Part shown: positions 33,487 through 42,152 of the stretch, piece by piece
How positions within the stretch are numbered: the first letter of the stretch is position 1
Layout of the letters: each line of letters begins with the position of its first letter
Assembly: GCA_964556475.1 (NCBI GenBank)
Contig: CAZKVU010000002.1
Span: 1-64,000, forward strand
DNA length: 64,000 nucleotides
DNA from: CAZKVU01 sp964556475
GTDB lineage: Bacteria > Patescibacteriota > Microgenomatia > UBA1406 > HO2-37-13b
Reading direction: 5' to 3'
The notes under the pieces: model-generated
Seen by the model: only the letters and a program-made list of their open reading frames with translations
What the model was told of the DNA's origin: nothing
Databases searched by the model: none
Position numbers and translations under genes: made by a program

Positions 33487-33531
33487 TTCTTTCCTCTTCT
33501 TTCTCTCTTCTCTCTTTCTCCTTTCTTTTCT
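33487..33531 (+). repeat. 45-nt pure polypyrimidine tract
   Basis: Only C and T for 45 bases on the plus strand, so the lipoprotein transcript would have a polypurine leader if it starts upstream. It marks the right edge of the GC-rich patch. Confidence 0.85.
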
Positions 33532-33548
33532 GCGTTGATACACGCATA

Positions 33549-33596
33549 TAAGCTGAAAGCCTCTAATAATAATAAATAATGAAGGTTTTCAGCTTA
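33549..33596. repeat. 14-bp inverted repeat with AT-rich loop
   Basis: TAAGCTGAAAGCCT (33549-33562) pairs with AGGTTTTCAGCTTA (33583-33596), one G-T pair, around a 20-nt loop of A and T mainly. It lies between the GC-rich patch and the next gene. It has no T tract on either strand long enough for a sure terminator. Confidence 0.65.
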
Positions 33597-33655
33597 AAAG
33601 CATGTACCAACTAGAACATACACATATCCGAATTATCAATGTGCTCAAAAAGCGA

Positions 33656-33667
33656 TATAATTATACT
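33656..33667 (+). promoter_or_regulatory. overlapping -10 boxes of the GT39-like gene
   Basis: TATAAT (33656-33661) and TATACT (33662-33667) end 11 and 5 nt before the ATG at 33673, so the message is leaderless or nearly so. Confidence 0.45.
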
Positions 33668-33672
33668 CGAAT

Positions 33673-34971
33673 ATGGTCAAAAAGTCAATACTATGGGTCA
33701 TAATTTTGAGCTTAATTTCGCTTTCAGTTGTTTTTTTTAAGTTCAATCAAATTCCTCAGCATCTCGATTTTGATGAGGTTGAATTTGCCCGACTAGCTCT
33801 CTCATTATTCAAAACACCGGTAACTATCTATTCTCCGTACGCTACGGGACACGCAACACCATATTTTTACCTCATATTGAGCTCGTTTTTGTTATTTGAT
33901 GTCACATCCTTCGCTTTAAGACTACCTGCTGCCATCTTCGGTGCATTATGTCCAATTGTTCTCTATTACATCGGCTTTGAGCTTAAAAAGCCCCTTTTCC
34001 AGTATAAAGAGAGCTCTAACATTCATATTAATTCGCTTATTTCTCCTCAATTTTTCGCATTTATACTAGGATTACTTCTTATTACCCAAAGTTGGTATTT
34101 TAATTTTGCCCGATTTGCATTCGAGGCAACATTTATGCTTTTTCTTGAGCTTATTTCAGTGTATTTTCTTGTACGTTTTATCAATAAACCCACTATTCAG
34201 GATGTTCTGGGCTTAGCGCTTTTTGCTGCTCTCGCATACAATTCATATATTCCTGGTCGACTGTTTTTTGTTTTGCCGTTACTTTTCATCATTCTACAGG
34301 CAAGACGTACTGGATTATGGAATCATCTGCTTATTTTTATCATAACTTTTGTTGTTTTTACTGCCCCACTTAACTTGCATCTCATGAGTCATGGGGACTC
34401 CCGAGTTTCATCACAGTCTTATCTGAACAATGCCGAATTAAGCATTACTGAGAAGGCGCAATTTTTTGCTTCAAATGTAGTTTCATCTCAAACAATGCTT
34501 TTCTATCCGGGGAAAGGGGATAACCACGGCACGCATAATTATCCATATAAAAACGCGCTCAACCCGATTATGTATATACTTTTTTTTGGAGGACTTATTA
34601 TCGCTTTATTAAAATTCAGAACCAATACAATCATCCAGCTTTTTTTTGCATATTATCTTATCTCAATAATACCTACATTACTAACGTATCCCTGGGAAAA
34701 TCCAAATATGCTTCGTATGTATTCAGCGCTTGTTCCTATTGTATTTTTTAGCAGCTTGAGTATTTTGTGGGTAATGAATTATACAAATCAAAAAATAGAT
34801 AAAAAATATGCCATTATCCTCGCTTTTATTATAATTAGCTTGTCTGCAGCATACGAATTTCGATCGTATTATATGTTTCATGTGCAGGTATTTAATCAGG
34901 CCTTCGAAATGATCAACATATTTATTGATATGGATCCAGATCGCCTTAAGATTTTTTACCTGAACCAGTGA
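33673..34971 (+). CDS. GT39-like (PMT/ArnT-type) membrane glycosyltransferase
   Basis: A 432-residue protein with about 11-12 hydrophobic helices. The first extracytoplasmic loop holds the acidic catalytic motif HLDFDEVEFARLAL, as in PMT and ArnT enzymes that use lipid-phosphate sugars as donors. A YSPYATGHATPYFY loop and FALRLPAAIFGALCPIV follow, typical of the family. The acceptor could be a protein, lipid or glycan and cannot be determined. Its 3' end overlaps the convergent acyltransferase by 16 nt. It stands alone on the plus strand between two minus-strand glycosyltransferase blocks. Confidence 0.82.
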   Translation: MVKKSILWVIILSLISLSVVFFKFNQIPQHLDFDEVEFARLALSLFKTPVTIYSPYATGHATPYFYLILSSFLLFDVTSFALRLPAAIFGALCPIVLYYIGFELKKPLFQYKESSNIHINSLISPQFFAFILGLLLITQSWYFNFARFAFEATFMLFLELISVYFLVRFINKPTIQDVLGLALFAALAYNSYIPGRLFFVLPLLFIILQARRTGLWNHLLIFIITFVVFTAPLNLHLMSHGDSRVSSQSYLNNAELSITEKAQFFASNVVSSQTMLFYPGKGDNHGTHNYPYKNALNPIMYILFFGGLIIALLKFRTNTIIQLFFAYYLISIIPTLLTYPWENPNMLRMYSALVPIVFFSSLSILWVMNYTNQKIDKKYAIILAFIIISLSAAYEFRSYYMFHVQVFNQAFEMINIFIDMDPDRLKIFYLNQ

Positions 34972-35549
34972 GCGCGGCCAATTTTGTATGAATATTCAGT
35001 AAGATCCCTTTTTTTTATTTCTTTAGCGGGCACACCGCCAACAACAGATCCTGGAGCGACATTTTTAGTGACAACTGCACCCGCAGCAACAATGGCGCCT
35101 TTCCCAATTGTAACACCAGGCATAATAATAGCTCGCGGGCCAATAAATACATAATCCTCAATCACAACAGGCTCAGTATGATGTGCGAAGTGAGGGTGAT
35201 TTATATCGTGTTCTGCATTGTAAATCATTACTTCAGAGGCAAGAGCAACATGATTACCGATAACAAGTTTGTCACGACCATCTAAAACTGAACGCTCTCC
35301 AATGACAGTATCACTTCCAATTGTGATATTCGCTGGATTATAAAATCGAGCATGCATATGTATGGAAGTTCCTGCTCCAATTTTCAGCCCTCCGAGGCGA
35401 TACATAAATCTACGAACATGATGAAAGGGAACGCCTCCGCTTACGTGTAGTATAAAAACAGCTGACTCCGAAATTATTGCCCTACACCTGTTGATAGATT
35501 TACCCACGATTTCTTTTAAAGTGAGTTGTTTTCCAGTTTTATCTTTCAT
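34956..35549 (-). CDS. hexapeptide-repeat acyltransferase (WcaF/maltose O-acetyltransferase type)
   Basis: A 197-residue protein. After a short helical start (about 45 residues), a left-handed beta helix of hexapeptide repeats runs from about residue 48 to 175 (GGLKIGAGTSIHMHARF, IGSDTVIGERSVL, GVTIGKGAIVAAGAVVTKNVAPGSVVGGVPA). A catalytic histidine lies in YNAEHDINHPHFAHH. It probably O-acetylates a sugar of the surface glycan with acetyl-CoA. It lies 6 nt after the GT4 gene 35556-36632 on the same strand. Confidence 0.88.
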   Translation of the reverse strand: MKDKTGKQLTLKEIVGKSINRCRAIISESAVFILHVSGGVPFHHVRRFMYRLGGLKIGAGTSIHMHARFYNPANITIGSDTVIGERSVLDGRDKLVIGNHVALASEVMIYNAEHDINHPHFAHHTEPVVIEDYVFIGPRAIIMPGVTIGKGAIVAAGAVVTKNVAPGSVVGGVPAKEIKKRDLTEYSYKIGRAHWFR

Positions 35550-35555
35550 GATATA

Positions 35556-36632
35556 TTATGTACTTTTGAGCGCATTTAACGTTTCACGTGCGCATTTTTC
35601 CCAGCTGAATTGTTTGACTCGTTCAAAGCCTTTCTGTTTCATGCGATCAGCTCGAGCGGGATCTTTCAGTATCTTAATTATAGAATCCCTTAGTTTCATT
35701 GTATCATGTGGGTCAAAATACTCACAGGCATCGCCGCCGATTTCTTCAAGACTGGAGCCTTGTGCAGCGAGCACAGGTGCTCCATAGTGCATTGCCTCAA
35801 GTATGGTAATGCCAAATCCTTCGTACAATGAAGGAAGAACGAAAAGTGAGGCATCTGCATAGAGCTGGGCAAGTTTGCTATCATCAACATAGTCAGTAAA
35901 TTCAACAGAATCTCCAATATTATGTTTCTGAACGAGTAGAAATAAGTCCTCATACATCCAGCCTTTTTTGCCAGCAATAACGAGTTTCATATGAGGCATC
36001 TGCTTTACGATATCTGCAAAGCTGTTAATAAGCGTTTTTATGTTTTTGCGAGGCTGGAGCGTTCCAACGTAGAGGATGTAGTTTTTGAGACTGCTATGCA
36101 TTTTTTTTGCTTCTGTAGCGTTATAGCCATTATAAATGGTGACGATTTTGCCTGGTGTAACATGATATTTCTTCATAATATCGTTTCTTGTAAAGTTAGA
36201 AACGGCGATTATTTTCTTAGATTGATGCAAGGCATGTGCAGTCCAATTTTGAAGTTTATATAAATCTTTGCTCAAAAATTCATGCGGGTAATACAAATAT
36301 GACACATCATGAATTGTCACGACTATCGGGATCGATGTAAAAAGAGGAGTATAGTGAGCTGGTGAAAAGAATATATCAGGCTTATTTCTGATCTTTAGTA
36401 AATGCATCGGAAGAAAAATATCCCGCCACAGCATTTTTCCAGGTACATGTGTATAGGTGAAGTATTTATTCTCGCGAGGCATATGTTTGAGAGGTTTGTT
36501 TCGAAGGATAACTGAAAATTTTAAGTCCTCCGCTGCCCACGTCGAAAAATAGGTGAGCAGTTGATGTGTGTACATTGATACACCTACCCTCTCTTGAACA
36601 TTTGCTTCGTTGCCATCAATCGCAATATGCAT
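35556..36632 (-). CDS. glycosyltransferase family 4
   Basis: A 358-residue GT-B protein: N-terminal HIAIDGNEANVQERVGVSMYTHQLL, DVSYLYYPHEFLSK, the donor-lobe motif YILYVGTLQPRKNIKTLINSF and the EX7E pattern in LPSLYEGFGITILEAMHYGAPVLAA. It is probably leaderless, because a TATACT box ends 9 nt before the ATG. It precedes the acyltransferase by 6 nt and follows another GT4 gene by 20 nt. Donor and linkage are unknown. Confidence 0.88.
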   Translation of the reverse strand: MHIAIDGNEANVQERVGVSMYTHQLLTYFSTWAAEDLKFSVILRNKPLKHMPRENKYFTYTHVPGKMLWRDIFLPMHLLKIRNKPDIFFSPAHYTPLFTSIPIVVTIHDVSYLYYPHEFLSKDLYKLQNWTAHALHQSKKIIAVSNFTRNDIMKKYHVTPGKIVTIYNGYNATEAKKMHSSLKNYILYVGTLQPRKNIKTLINSFADIVKQMPHMKLVIAGKKGWMYEDLFLLVQKHNIGDSVEFTDYVDDSKLAQLYADASLFVLPSLYEGFGITILEAMHYGAPVLAAQGSSLEEIGGDACEYFDPHDTMKLRDSIIKILKDPARADRMKQKGFERVKQFSWEKCARETLNALKST

Positions 36633-36641
36633 ACTAACTAT

Positions 36642-36647
36642 AGTATA
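36642..36647 (-). promoter_or_regulatory. -10 box of the GT4 gene 35556-36632, probably leaderless
   Basis: TATACT on the minus strand, 9 nt before the ATG at 36632. It lies in the 20-nt gap after the upstream GT4 gene, so this gene can be transcribed apart from it. Confidence 0.45.
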
Positions 36648-36652
36648 GATGA

Positions 36653-37789
36653 TTAAGCTGAAAGAACAGAAAGTAAGTTATGTACAAACGATTTTTTTGA
36701 AAAATGAGCGGCACGGGATAAACCTTTTTGTATTAATTCCTGACGCAGTTGAGGATTATTATGTACTATTTTGATAGCGTTTGATATAGAATCAATATTT
36801 TTAGGATCAAATAGGAAAGCACCATCACCTGCAATTTCCTGTAAAGAGGAAATATTTGACGTTGCAACAGGACAGCCGAGAGCCATGGCTTCGATAATTG
36901 GGTACCCAAACCCTTCGTAAAGCGAGGGATATATAAAAAATTCTGCACCCGCATATAAGCTATACAAGTCCTCATCACTTACAAAACCAAGAAAGGATAT
37001 GTTTTCATGTGCTTCTTGATCATGTTCCATATTACCCCAACCAGACGGCCCAACAATGACCAGTTGAGCATCGTTAATAGTACTTTGTTCGAAGGCCTTA
37101 ATAAGCTGTGGGATATTTTTTCGTGGTTCGAGTTTACCAACGGAAAGAATATACGGTTTTTTTATGTTAAATTTCTTGTGGACAGCTGCAATATCACTCT
37201 CAGACGGCTTTGCAACCTCGACATACGGGTAAACAACTGAAATTTTTTCGGCAGGAATATTAAGGTATTCCTGAATGTCAGCTTTCGTCTGGTGTGAGTC
37301 AACAATAATATGATCGCATTCCCTCTGTACCCAATTCATTCGTTTTTTTTGTGTAGAAACAATGTTAGCCGAAATACCGCCATTTTTCATAGAAAGTGAT
37401 GTCTTTTCAGTAAGTAGGTCAGGCCATTTGTATGCGATCATGTCGTGCACAATAGTGACTTTTTTTGCGTGTTTTGTTGGTGGTTGGGTCCAATCTGACG
37501 ATATAAACACGTCGACATTTCCCATAAATACTTCAATCGGTAATTGATGGAGGTCATTCCATAAAAAACTAAGGAGGACTGGCGGTATAACAATTTCTTT
37601 AACTTTATGATTATTTGTTACGATAATATCTTCCAAGTATCTATCAAGTTGTTGTCGAAGTGAACTATACAAAAAAGTATATGTATTTCTTTGATCGAGC
37701 TCAACAAGAGCCTGGACTAATTTTTCCGTATATCGTCCAACTCCTGAGCCTTTATATGCAGACTGAGAAATATCAATTCCAATATTCAT
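36653..37789 (-). CDS. glycosyltransferase family 4
   Basis: A 378-residue GT-B protein with the GT4 start NIGIDISQSAYKGSGVGRYTEKL, an acceptor-lobe TIVHDMIAYKWPDLL, the donor-lobe block YILSVGKLEPRKNIPQLIKAF and the EX7E motif in YPSLYEGFGYPIIEAMALGCPVATS. It is closest in organisation to the preceding GT4 (35556-36632), so the two may be an old duplication. It overlaps the next gene upstream (37773-38987) by 17 nt. Donor and acceptor unknown. Confidence 0.88.
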   Translation of the reverse strand: MNIGIDISQSAYKGSGVGRYTEKLVQALVELDQRNTYTFLYSSLRQQLDRYLEDIIVTNNHKVKEIVIPPVLLSFLWNDLHQLPIEVFMGNVDVFISSDWTQPPTKHAKKVTIVHDMIAYKWPDLLTEKTSLSMKNGGISANIVSTQKKRMNWVQRECDHIIVDSHQTKADIQEYLNIPAEKISVVYPYVEVAKPSESDIAAVHKKFNIKKPYILSVGKLEPRKNIPQLIKAFEQSTINDAQLVIVGPSGWGNMEHDQEAHENISFLGFVSDEDLYSLYAGAEFFIYPSLYEGFGYPIIEAMALGCPVATSNISSLQEIAGDGAFLFDPKNIDSISNAIKIVHNNPQLRQELIQKGLSRAAHFSKKSFVHNLLSVLSA

Positions 37790-38987
37790 GGTGTGTAATC
37801 ATTTCTTTATACACTTTTTCGAGATTTTTCGAAACAGCTGCCCAGCTGTATGTTGTATCGATAAGCATGCGCGCATTTGATCGTATGGAATTAAAGATTT
37901 TCGTATTACTGAGCAGTTTGGTTGCTTCAATAGCGTAATCTTCAGGGTTTTTTGCAATAATCACGTGCTTGCCATTTTGTGCGTTCAGTCCTCTAACGCC
38001 TGTTGGTGAAGATATAACCGGAAGGCCGGCTGCCATAGCACCAAGAACTTTAAGCCGTGTGCCCCCTGGTCCTTCAATAGGAGCCAGGAAGATTGATGAT
38101 TCTTTGTAAACCTGAATAACCTGCGAGATGTCCGAAGCAGCAATATCAACGATTTTAATGCCTTTAGAATGCACTTTGCCTAATTTTTCCTGTGCACGTT
38201 GCCCAGCAATAATACATCGAGCTTCGGGTATTTGCTTGTGTATTAGTGGGAAAATGGTGTCTATGAGGATTTCAGCAGCTTCAATATTTTGTAACCATGA
38301 AAAGTTTCCCTGATAGAGGAATACTGGCTGTGCATGGATTTGCTTATTCTTGTATACACTCAATAGATCTTCACCAGCTGCATTTGGAATGATAACTGTC
38401 CGAATTTTAGGCTGAAGCTCTTTCATTTTTGCTTCATCATCTTTGGAAACAGCTCCTACAACAGTCGCTCGCCGCCAAAATTCTTTTTCCCAATATTGAA
38501 GCTTCAGGATATCAAAATAGAAAAATGGACGAAGGATAGGGGATATTTTACTGACAAAATGCTGATACACTTTATATTCAATCGTTTGTTCTACCAGCAG
38601 AATTGGGACAGAGGTAGAAGGTATGTGAGGCATAATATAAAACGTTTCAGCATGAATCAGGTCAAATTTTTCGCGTGATAATAGCTGCGAGATAATTCGT
38701 TTTGACTCGGGTGATGAATTCCTTTCAACAACAAATGGGAATAAACCAAATACACTTCTAAAAATATTTGAGAATGTCCACGGAGATTCGGACCGTTTGC
38801 ACACATGAATTTCTTTGCAGAAAGGTGCAAGTTTTTGTATGTACGCCTTTTCTGAGTCATTTTTTATCAAAGAAACAAGAAAAATATCATGTTGCTGACT
38901 CAGATTTTTAATGAGATTATATGAGCGTACTTGGCCACCTGAAGACGGAGGGTACGGAAGATATGGCGTCAACATTAATATCTTCAT
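37773..38987 (-). CDS. glycosyltransferase family 4
   Basis: A 404-residue GT-B protein. The start KILMLTPYLPYPPSSGGQVRSYNLI is typical for the Tuaglycan/PelF-like GT4 branch; the acidic EQTIEYKVYQHF and the C-lobe blocks FLYQGNFSWLQNIEAAEIL, FLAPIEGPGGTRLKVLGAMAAGLPVISSPTGVRGL follow. The usual EX7E glutamates are replaced by IEGPGGTRLKVLGAM, as in several GT4 enzymes, so the second catalytic-helper Glu is not obvious. It begins 3 nt after the GT39-like gene (38991-40430). Confidence 0.85.
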   Translation of the reverse strand: MKILMLTPYLPYPPSSGGQVRSYNLIKNLSQQHDIFLVSLIKNDSEKAYIQKLAPFCKEIHVCKRSESPWTFSNIFRSVFGLFPFVVERNSSPESKRIISQLLSREKFDLIHAETFYIMPHIPSTSVPILLVEQTIEYKVYQHFVSKISPILRPFFYFDILKLQYWEKEFWRRATVVGAVSKDDEAKMKELQPKIRTVIIPNAAGEDLLSVYKNKQIHAQPVFLYQGNFSWLQNIEAAEILIDTIFPLIHKQIPEARCIIAGQRAQEKLGKVHSKGIKIVDIAASDISQVIQVYKESSIFLAPIEGPGGTRLKVLGAMAAGLPVISSPTGVRGLNAQNGKHVIIAKNPEDYAIEATKLLSNTKIFNSIRSNARMLIDTTYSWAAVSKNLEKVYKEMITHHEYWN

Positions 38988-38990
38988 GAC

Positions 38991-40430
38991 CTACAGTTTG
39001 AATATAAATACGTTGTCACCCTGAAAAATAAGTTTAAATTCTTTTTTTACTTCTTCAGCAACTTCAGTTTTAGCTGTGACAAAATATTCAGCTCCATGTT
39101 CGCTTTTCAGTTTTGCAAGAGGTTCTGTAGTTGCAGGAAAACCTTTGCGGTCAGATAAGTATAAAAGCGTTGTGTCACCATCGCGATCAGTAACAAGTAG
39201 TGAACCTGGAGGGGTGATTGTTTGAATAATGTTACCTATCTGAACAAGGTCTTCACTGACATGATAATAATCTTTTACTTTTTCATATGACATACCAACA
39301 GAGAATGCAAGAAGCGCACAGATAACAACAAAATTAAGTGGTCTACCTAAGAAAAGATCGCCACCCTTGAAAAAGAAACTTACTCCAATGCCAATAAAAA
39401 TGGCAATTGCCGGCAATATCATGGTCTGATAATAGTCATGCTGTACGTTACCTCCCTGGAAAGTGAAGAGATAGATGAGCGAAGCAAGTCCGATCATATG
39501 AAGCAAGTATTTCTTTGGATTATTAAGAGCGCCAACAATTAAGAATGCTGCTGCATATCCACCTGAGATAAGTAGCAATATGCGTTCATAGAAAATCCAT
39601 CTGAAAAATGCAGGTCTGAAAAAGATCACTTTAGCACCCTCAAATGTGTTAACTGTTGTAAATAGCCATGTGAATCCAGGTATGCCTTCAGGATGAGCGC
39701 TTATGTAATTTCTCCATAGAAAAAGTGGAATTATTGTTACGCCAAAAAATAAAATGGGCAGCAATGACACAAAAATGCGCCGCTTGTATGTTGTTAAGAA
39801 AATATAGCCGAGTGGTAGAAAATAAAAACCCGCTGTTGGCTTAACAAGAATAGATAATGAAGCACATAAACCTGCAAGTACAATAAGCATTCTTTTTTTT
39901 GAAGTAGATTTTGAATGTTGCCACAGATACAAAAAGAAAATGCTCATCATAACCAAACCGAGTGCAGTCATCTCTGGAAGAATGACGCGAGAATAATAGA
40001 CAAAGAACGGAAATACTGCAAAAACAAGAGCCGAAGTAAATGCTGCTATTCTGTTTTCTTCTTTGACAACAAGATAGTAAATAATGGAAATAACTATAAG
40101 AGAAAATGCTATCGTAACAAGCCGGCCATATATCTCTAAGCTAAAATATGGTAATGCCTGGCGCAGCGATGCAAAGAGAGCATTATAGAGAGGAAATTCT
40201 ACAAGTCGGTATCCTTCGGGATTGTACTGACCAGACGGGATACTTGATAAATCGTCAAATTTGGGGTTAAAAAGATCAATTCCGGTGCGTGTATAATTTC
40301 GAGCAACAGCTGCCGTATCAACCTGCCTCCATGAATGCCAATCTGCTACCGGAGAATCTACTTTATACAATCGTAATGCTAGTGCAATAAGCAGAATTAT
40401 TCCAAGTATAAGAAAGTCTTTTTTTTTCAT
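38991..40430 (-). CDS. GT39-like (PMT/ArnT-type) membrane glycosyltransferase
   Basis: A 479-residue membrane protein with about 12 helices. The first loop has VADWHSWRQVDTAAVARNYTR, where the acidic residues of the GT39 catalytic site are expected, and RLVEFPLYNALFASLRQAL follows. The last 100 residues are soluble (DGDTTLLYLSDRKGFP, ATTEPLAKLKSEHGAEYFVTA), forming a typical small C-terminal domain. It would use a lipid-linked sugar on the outer face of the membrane. It lies between the Wzy-like gene and a GT4. Confidence 0.82.
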   Translation of the reverse strand: MKKKDFLILGIILLIALALRLYKVDSPVADWHSWRQVDTAAVARNYTRTGIDLFNPKFDDLSSIPSGQYNPEGYRLVEFPLYNALFASLRQALPYFSLEIYGRLVTIAFSLIVISIIYYLVVKEENRIAAFTSALVFAVFPFFVYYSRVILPEMTALGLVMMSIFFLYLWQHSKSTSKKRMLIVLAGLCASLSILVKPTAGFYFLPLGYIFLTTYKRRIFVSLLPILFFGVTIIPLFLWRNYISAHPEGIPGFTWLFTTVNTFEGAKVIFFRPAFFRWIFYERILLLISGGYAAAFLIVGALNNPKKYLLHMIGLASLIYLFTFQGGNVQHDYYQTMILPAIAIFIGIGVSFFFKGGDLFLGRPLNFVVICALLAFSVGMSYEKVKDYYHVSEDLVQIGNIIQTITPPGSLLVTDRDGDTTLLYLSDRKGFPATTEPLAKLKSEHGAEYFVTAKTEVAEEVKKEFKLIFQGDNVFIFKL

Positions 40431-40457
40431 AATTCATCTTCGAAATACAAACATCAC

Positions 40458-42152
40458 TTACAGTTTGTCAAGTTCGTCCTTATCAAGACGGGACATAGCA
40501 ACAAACACACCCGCTGTTGTCCAGAAAATATACGCAACTTTTGAGGCTTCGAAAATATCAATAAGCAGAGCATTGATCAGAAGTCCAAAAAGCCCAAAAA
40601 CAAATCCTGCTGCAAGCATTCGTTTGCTGTCACCAAGTTTCTTTCGCAGTACAAATAAATCTTTTACGATGAGGAATAAAATATACATAAATAAGCCTGC
40701 GCCAAGTGCACCAGTTTCTCCAATCCATCTGAAGTAATCACCGTCAGAAGCTTCTGTAATCGAGGAAGGCCCTGTACCAAGGAGTGGATTCCGCATAAAC
40801 GCACGGATGGCACGCGGCCAGCTCGCCTGAAATCGTGTTGTTAAAGAAACATCGGCAGCGGCAACAGTAACCGTTTCATACGAAGATGGTGTAGCTTCTA
40901 GATTTCCGCTCATCGTAGCTTCATTTGATAATTGGATCTTTAATTTGGTTGATTCAGTACTGTCATTTGATTCTTTTAATTTTACAAATGATGTTCCAGC
41001 AGGCAATTCATCGCTTTTAATTTTTTGAACCACCGCTTGCTCACCGGTTTTTTCATTAAGAACGACCTGTTTTACCTGTATGGTGCTGAACCATCGTTGA
41101 ATCAAATCTTTATCAACATATGATAATCCGAGCGTTAGAACAACTACCAGTATCATGTATGGAATTTTCCGTACATAAAGCATATATGCAGAAATAGAAG
41201 CAAGAAATGCAATGGAGGCTGTTCGTGATGCTGTAAATACTAGAATGAGAATAGCTACTATGTTGATGACAAATTGCACGAGCTTTTGAGATATATCAAA
41301 CAAAAGGAAATAGAGAAGGATCGAGATAGCCATGGTCATAACGATAATCTGATTAAATGGCGCCTGGCTGGCAGACAGAGCCGTTTCAATGAACCCTGCC
41401 GCATACACGCTGCGGGTAAATAAGTATGCAGACATGAGGATCGGTAGCAATGCAGCTGTGAAAACAAGCCATCGCTCTTTATCTGGAATAGTGAGTTTCT
41501 TTTTTTGCTTCAAATAAAAGAATAGACCCCAGAGTATCGGCATAATGAAAACAAGATAACCGCTCAAATCATAGTGCCCTGCAAAAGTAGAGCTTAAACG
41601 TGCTTCTGGTGTGAGAAAAAGAATTCTACCTTTTGCGAATTCAGGGTTCATTGTTGAAACTGCTGGGAAGTCAAAGAAGCGCTGTCCTATTCCGTACACG
41701 ATGATAAGGAAGTTAGATGCCATAAGAGAGTACAGTAATAATGAGAAATCCTTGGCTTTCTTAATAGATGAGAACGCAATAAAGAACAGAATCATATACT
41801 GAACACGTCGAGCTGCATTCAGTAGCCCTAGAAAATGGTAATCTACAGTTTTTGTTATGAAAATGCCTGAAAGCAATGCCGCAAATACTATCCCCCAAAA
41901 TGCAAGAATAGGTTTCCAATACGGCAGGTCCTTTAGGCTAACTTTTTTTCTGATTACCTGGAGGATGTATACGGCAACGATAAGTGCAACAAAGAAATCA
42001 TCAAATCTGACAGAAATATATGTGTAGGTTATTGATTGAAAAGGAAATTTAGGAAAGAGTGGGATAAAAAAAACAAAAAAAACCAGTAGAATCTTGAGAA
42101 TGTTGTTGTCAATCCATTTGAGCCACTTCATATGCTTTAGTGTATGTGTCAA
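40458..42152 (-). CDS. O-antigen ligase/polymerase-like membrane protein (Wzy/WaaL family)
   Basis: A 564-residue protein with 11-13 predicted helices and a large outer loop (about residues 345-455) rich in Thr, Ser and Glu, as in Wzy/WaaL proteins. The conserved loop motif near the end is RNPLLGTGPSSITEAS followed by RWIGETGALGAGLFMYI. These enzymes polymerise or ligate lipid-linked glycans at the outer face of the membrane. The start is uncertain: ATG 42152 overlaps the GT2 gene by 44 nt, while ATG 42131 (MKWLKW) overlaps by 23 nt. No flippase gene is nearby. Confidence 0.83.
   Translation of the reverse strand: MTHTLKHMKWLKWIDNNILKILLVFFVFFIPLFPKFPFQSITYTYISVRFDDFFVALIVAVYILQVIRKKVSLKDLPYWKPILAFWGIVFAALLSGIFITKTVDYHFLGLLNAARRVQYMILFFIAFSSIKKAKDFSLLLYSLMASNFLIIVYGIGQRFFDFPAVSTMNPEFAKGRILFLTPEARLSSTFAGHYDLSGYLVFIMPILWGLFFYLKQKKKLTIPDKERWLVFTAALLPILMSAYLFTRSVYAAGFIETALSASQAPFNQIIVMTMAISILLYFLLFDISQKLVQFVINIVAILILVFTASRTASIAFLASISAYMLYVRKIPYMILVVVLTLGLSYVDKDLIQRWFSTIQVKQVVLNEKTGEQAVVQKIKSDELPAGTSFVKLKESNDSTESTKLKIQLSNEATMSGNLEATPSSYETVTVAAADVSLTTRFQASWPRAIRAFMRNPLLGTGPSSITEASDGDYFRWIGETGALGAGLFMYILFLIVKDLFVLRKKLGDSKRMLAAGFVFGLFGLLINALLIDIFEASKVAYIFWTTAGVFVAMSRLDKDELDKL

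Larger units (their letters stand above)
32577..33531. other. GC-rich patch of foreign composition
   Basis: About 0.95 kb that is visibly GC-rich (long runs of G and C, codons ending in G/C), flanked on both sides by AT-rich DNA typical of this genome. It holds one lipoprotein gene (32793-33431, minus), about 215 nt of non-coding DNA beyond its 3' end and a 45-nt polypyrimidine tract at its 5' side. In 32512-32792 I see no gene, only small hairpins such as CTGCC-GCGAT-GGCAG. The borders are approximate. No transposase or terminal repeats are visible. Confidence 0.75.

Noticed and set aside
33009..33579. Plus-strand open frames in the GC-rich patch
   Set aside because: They are antisense to the lipoprotein gene, which has a signal peptide, lipobox and ribosome site; high GC gives long spurious frames.
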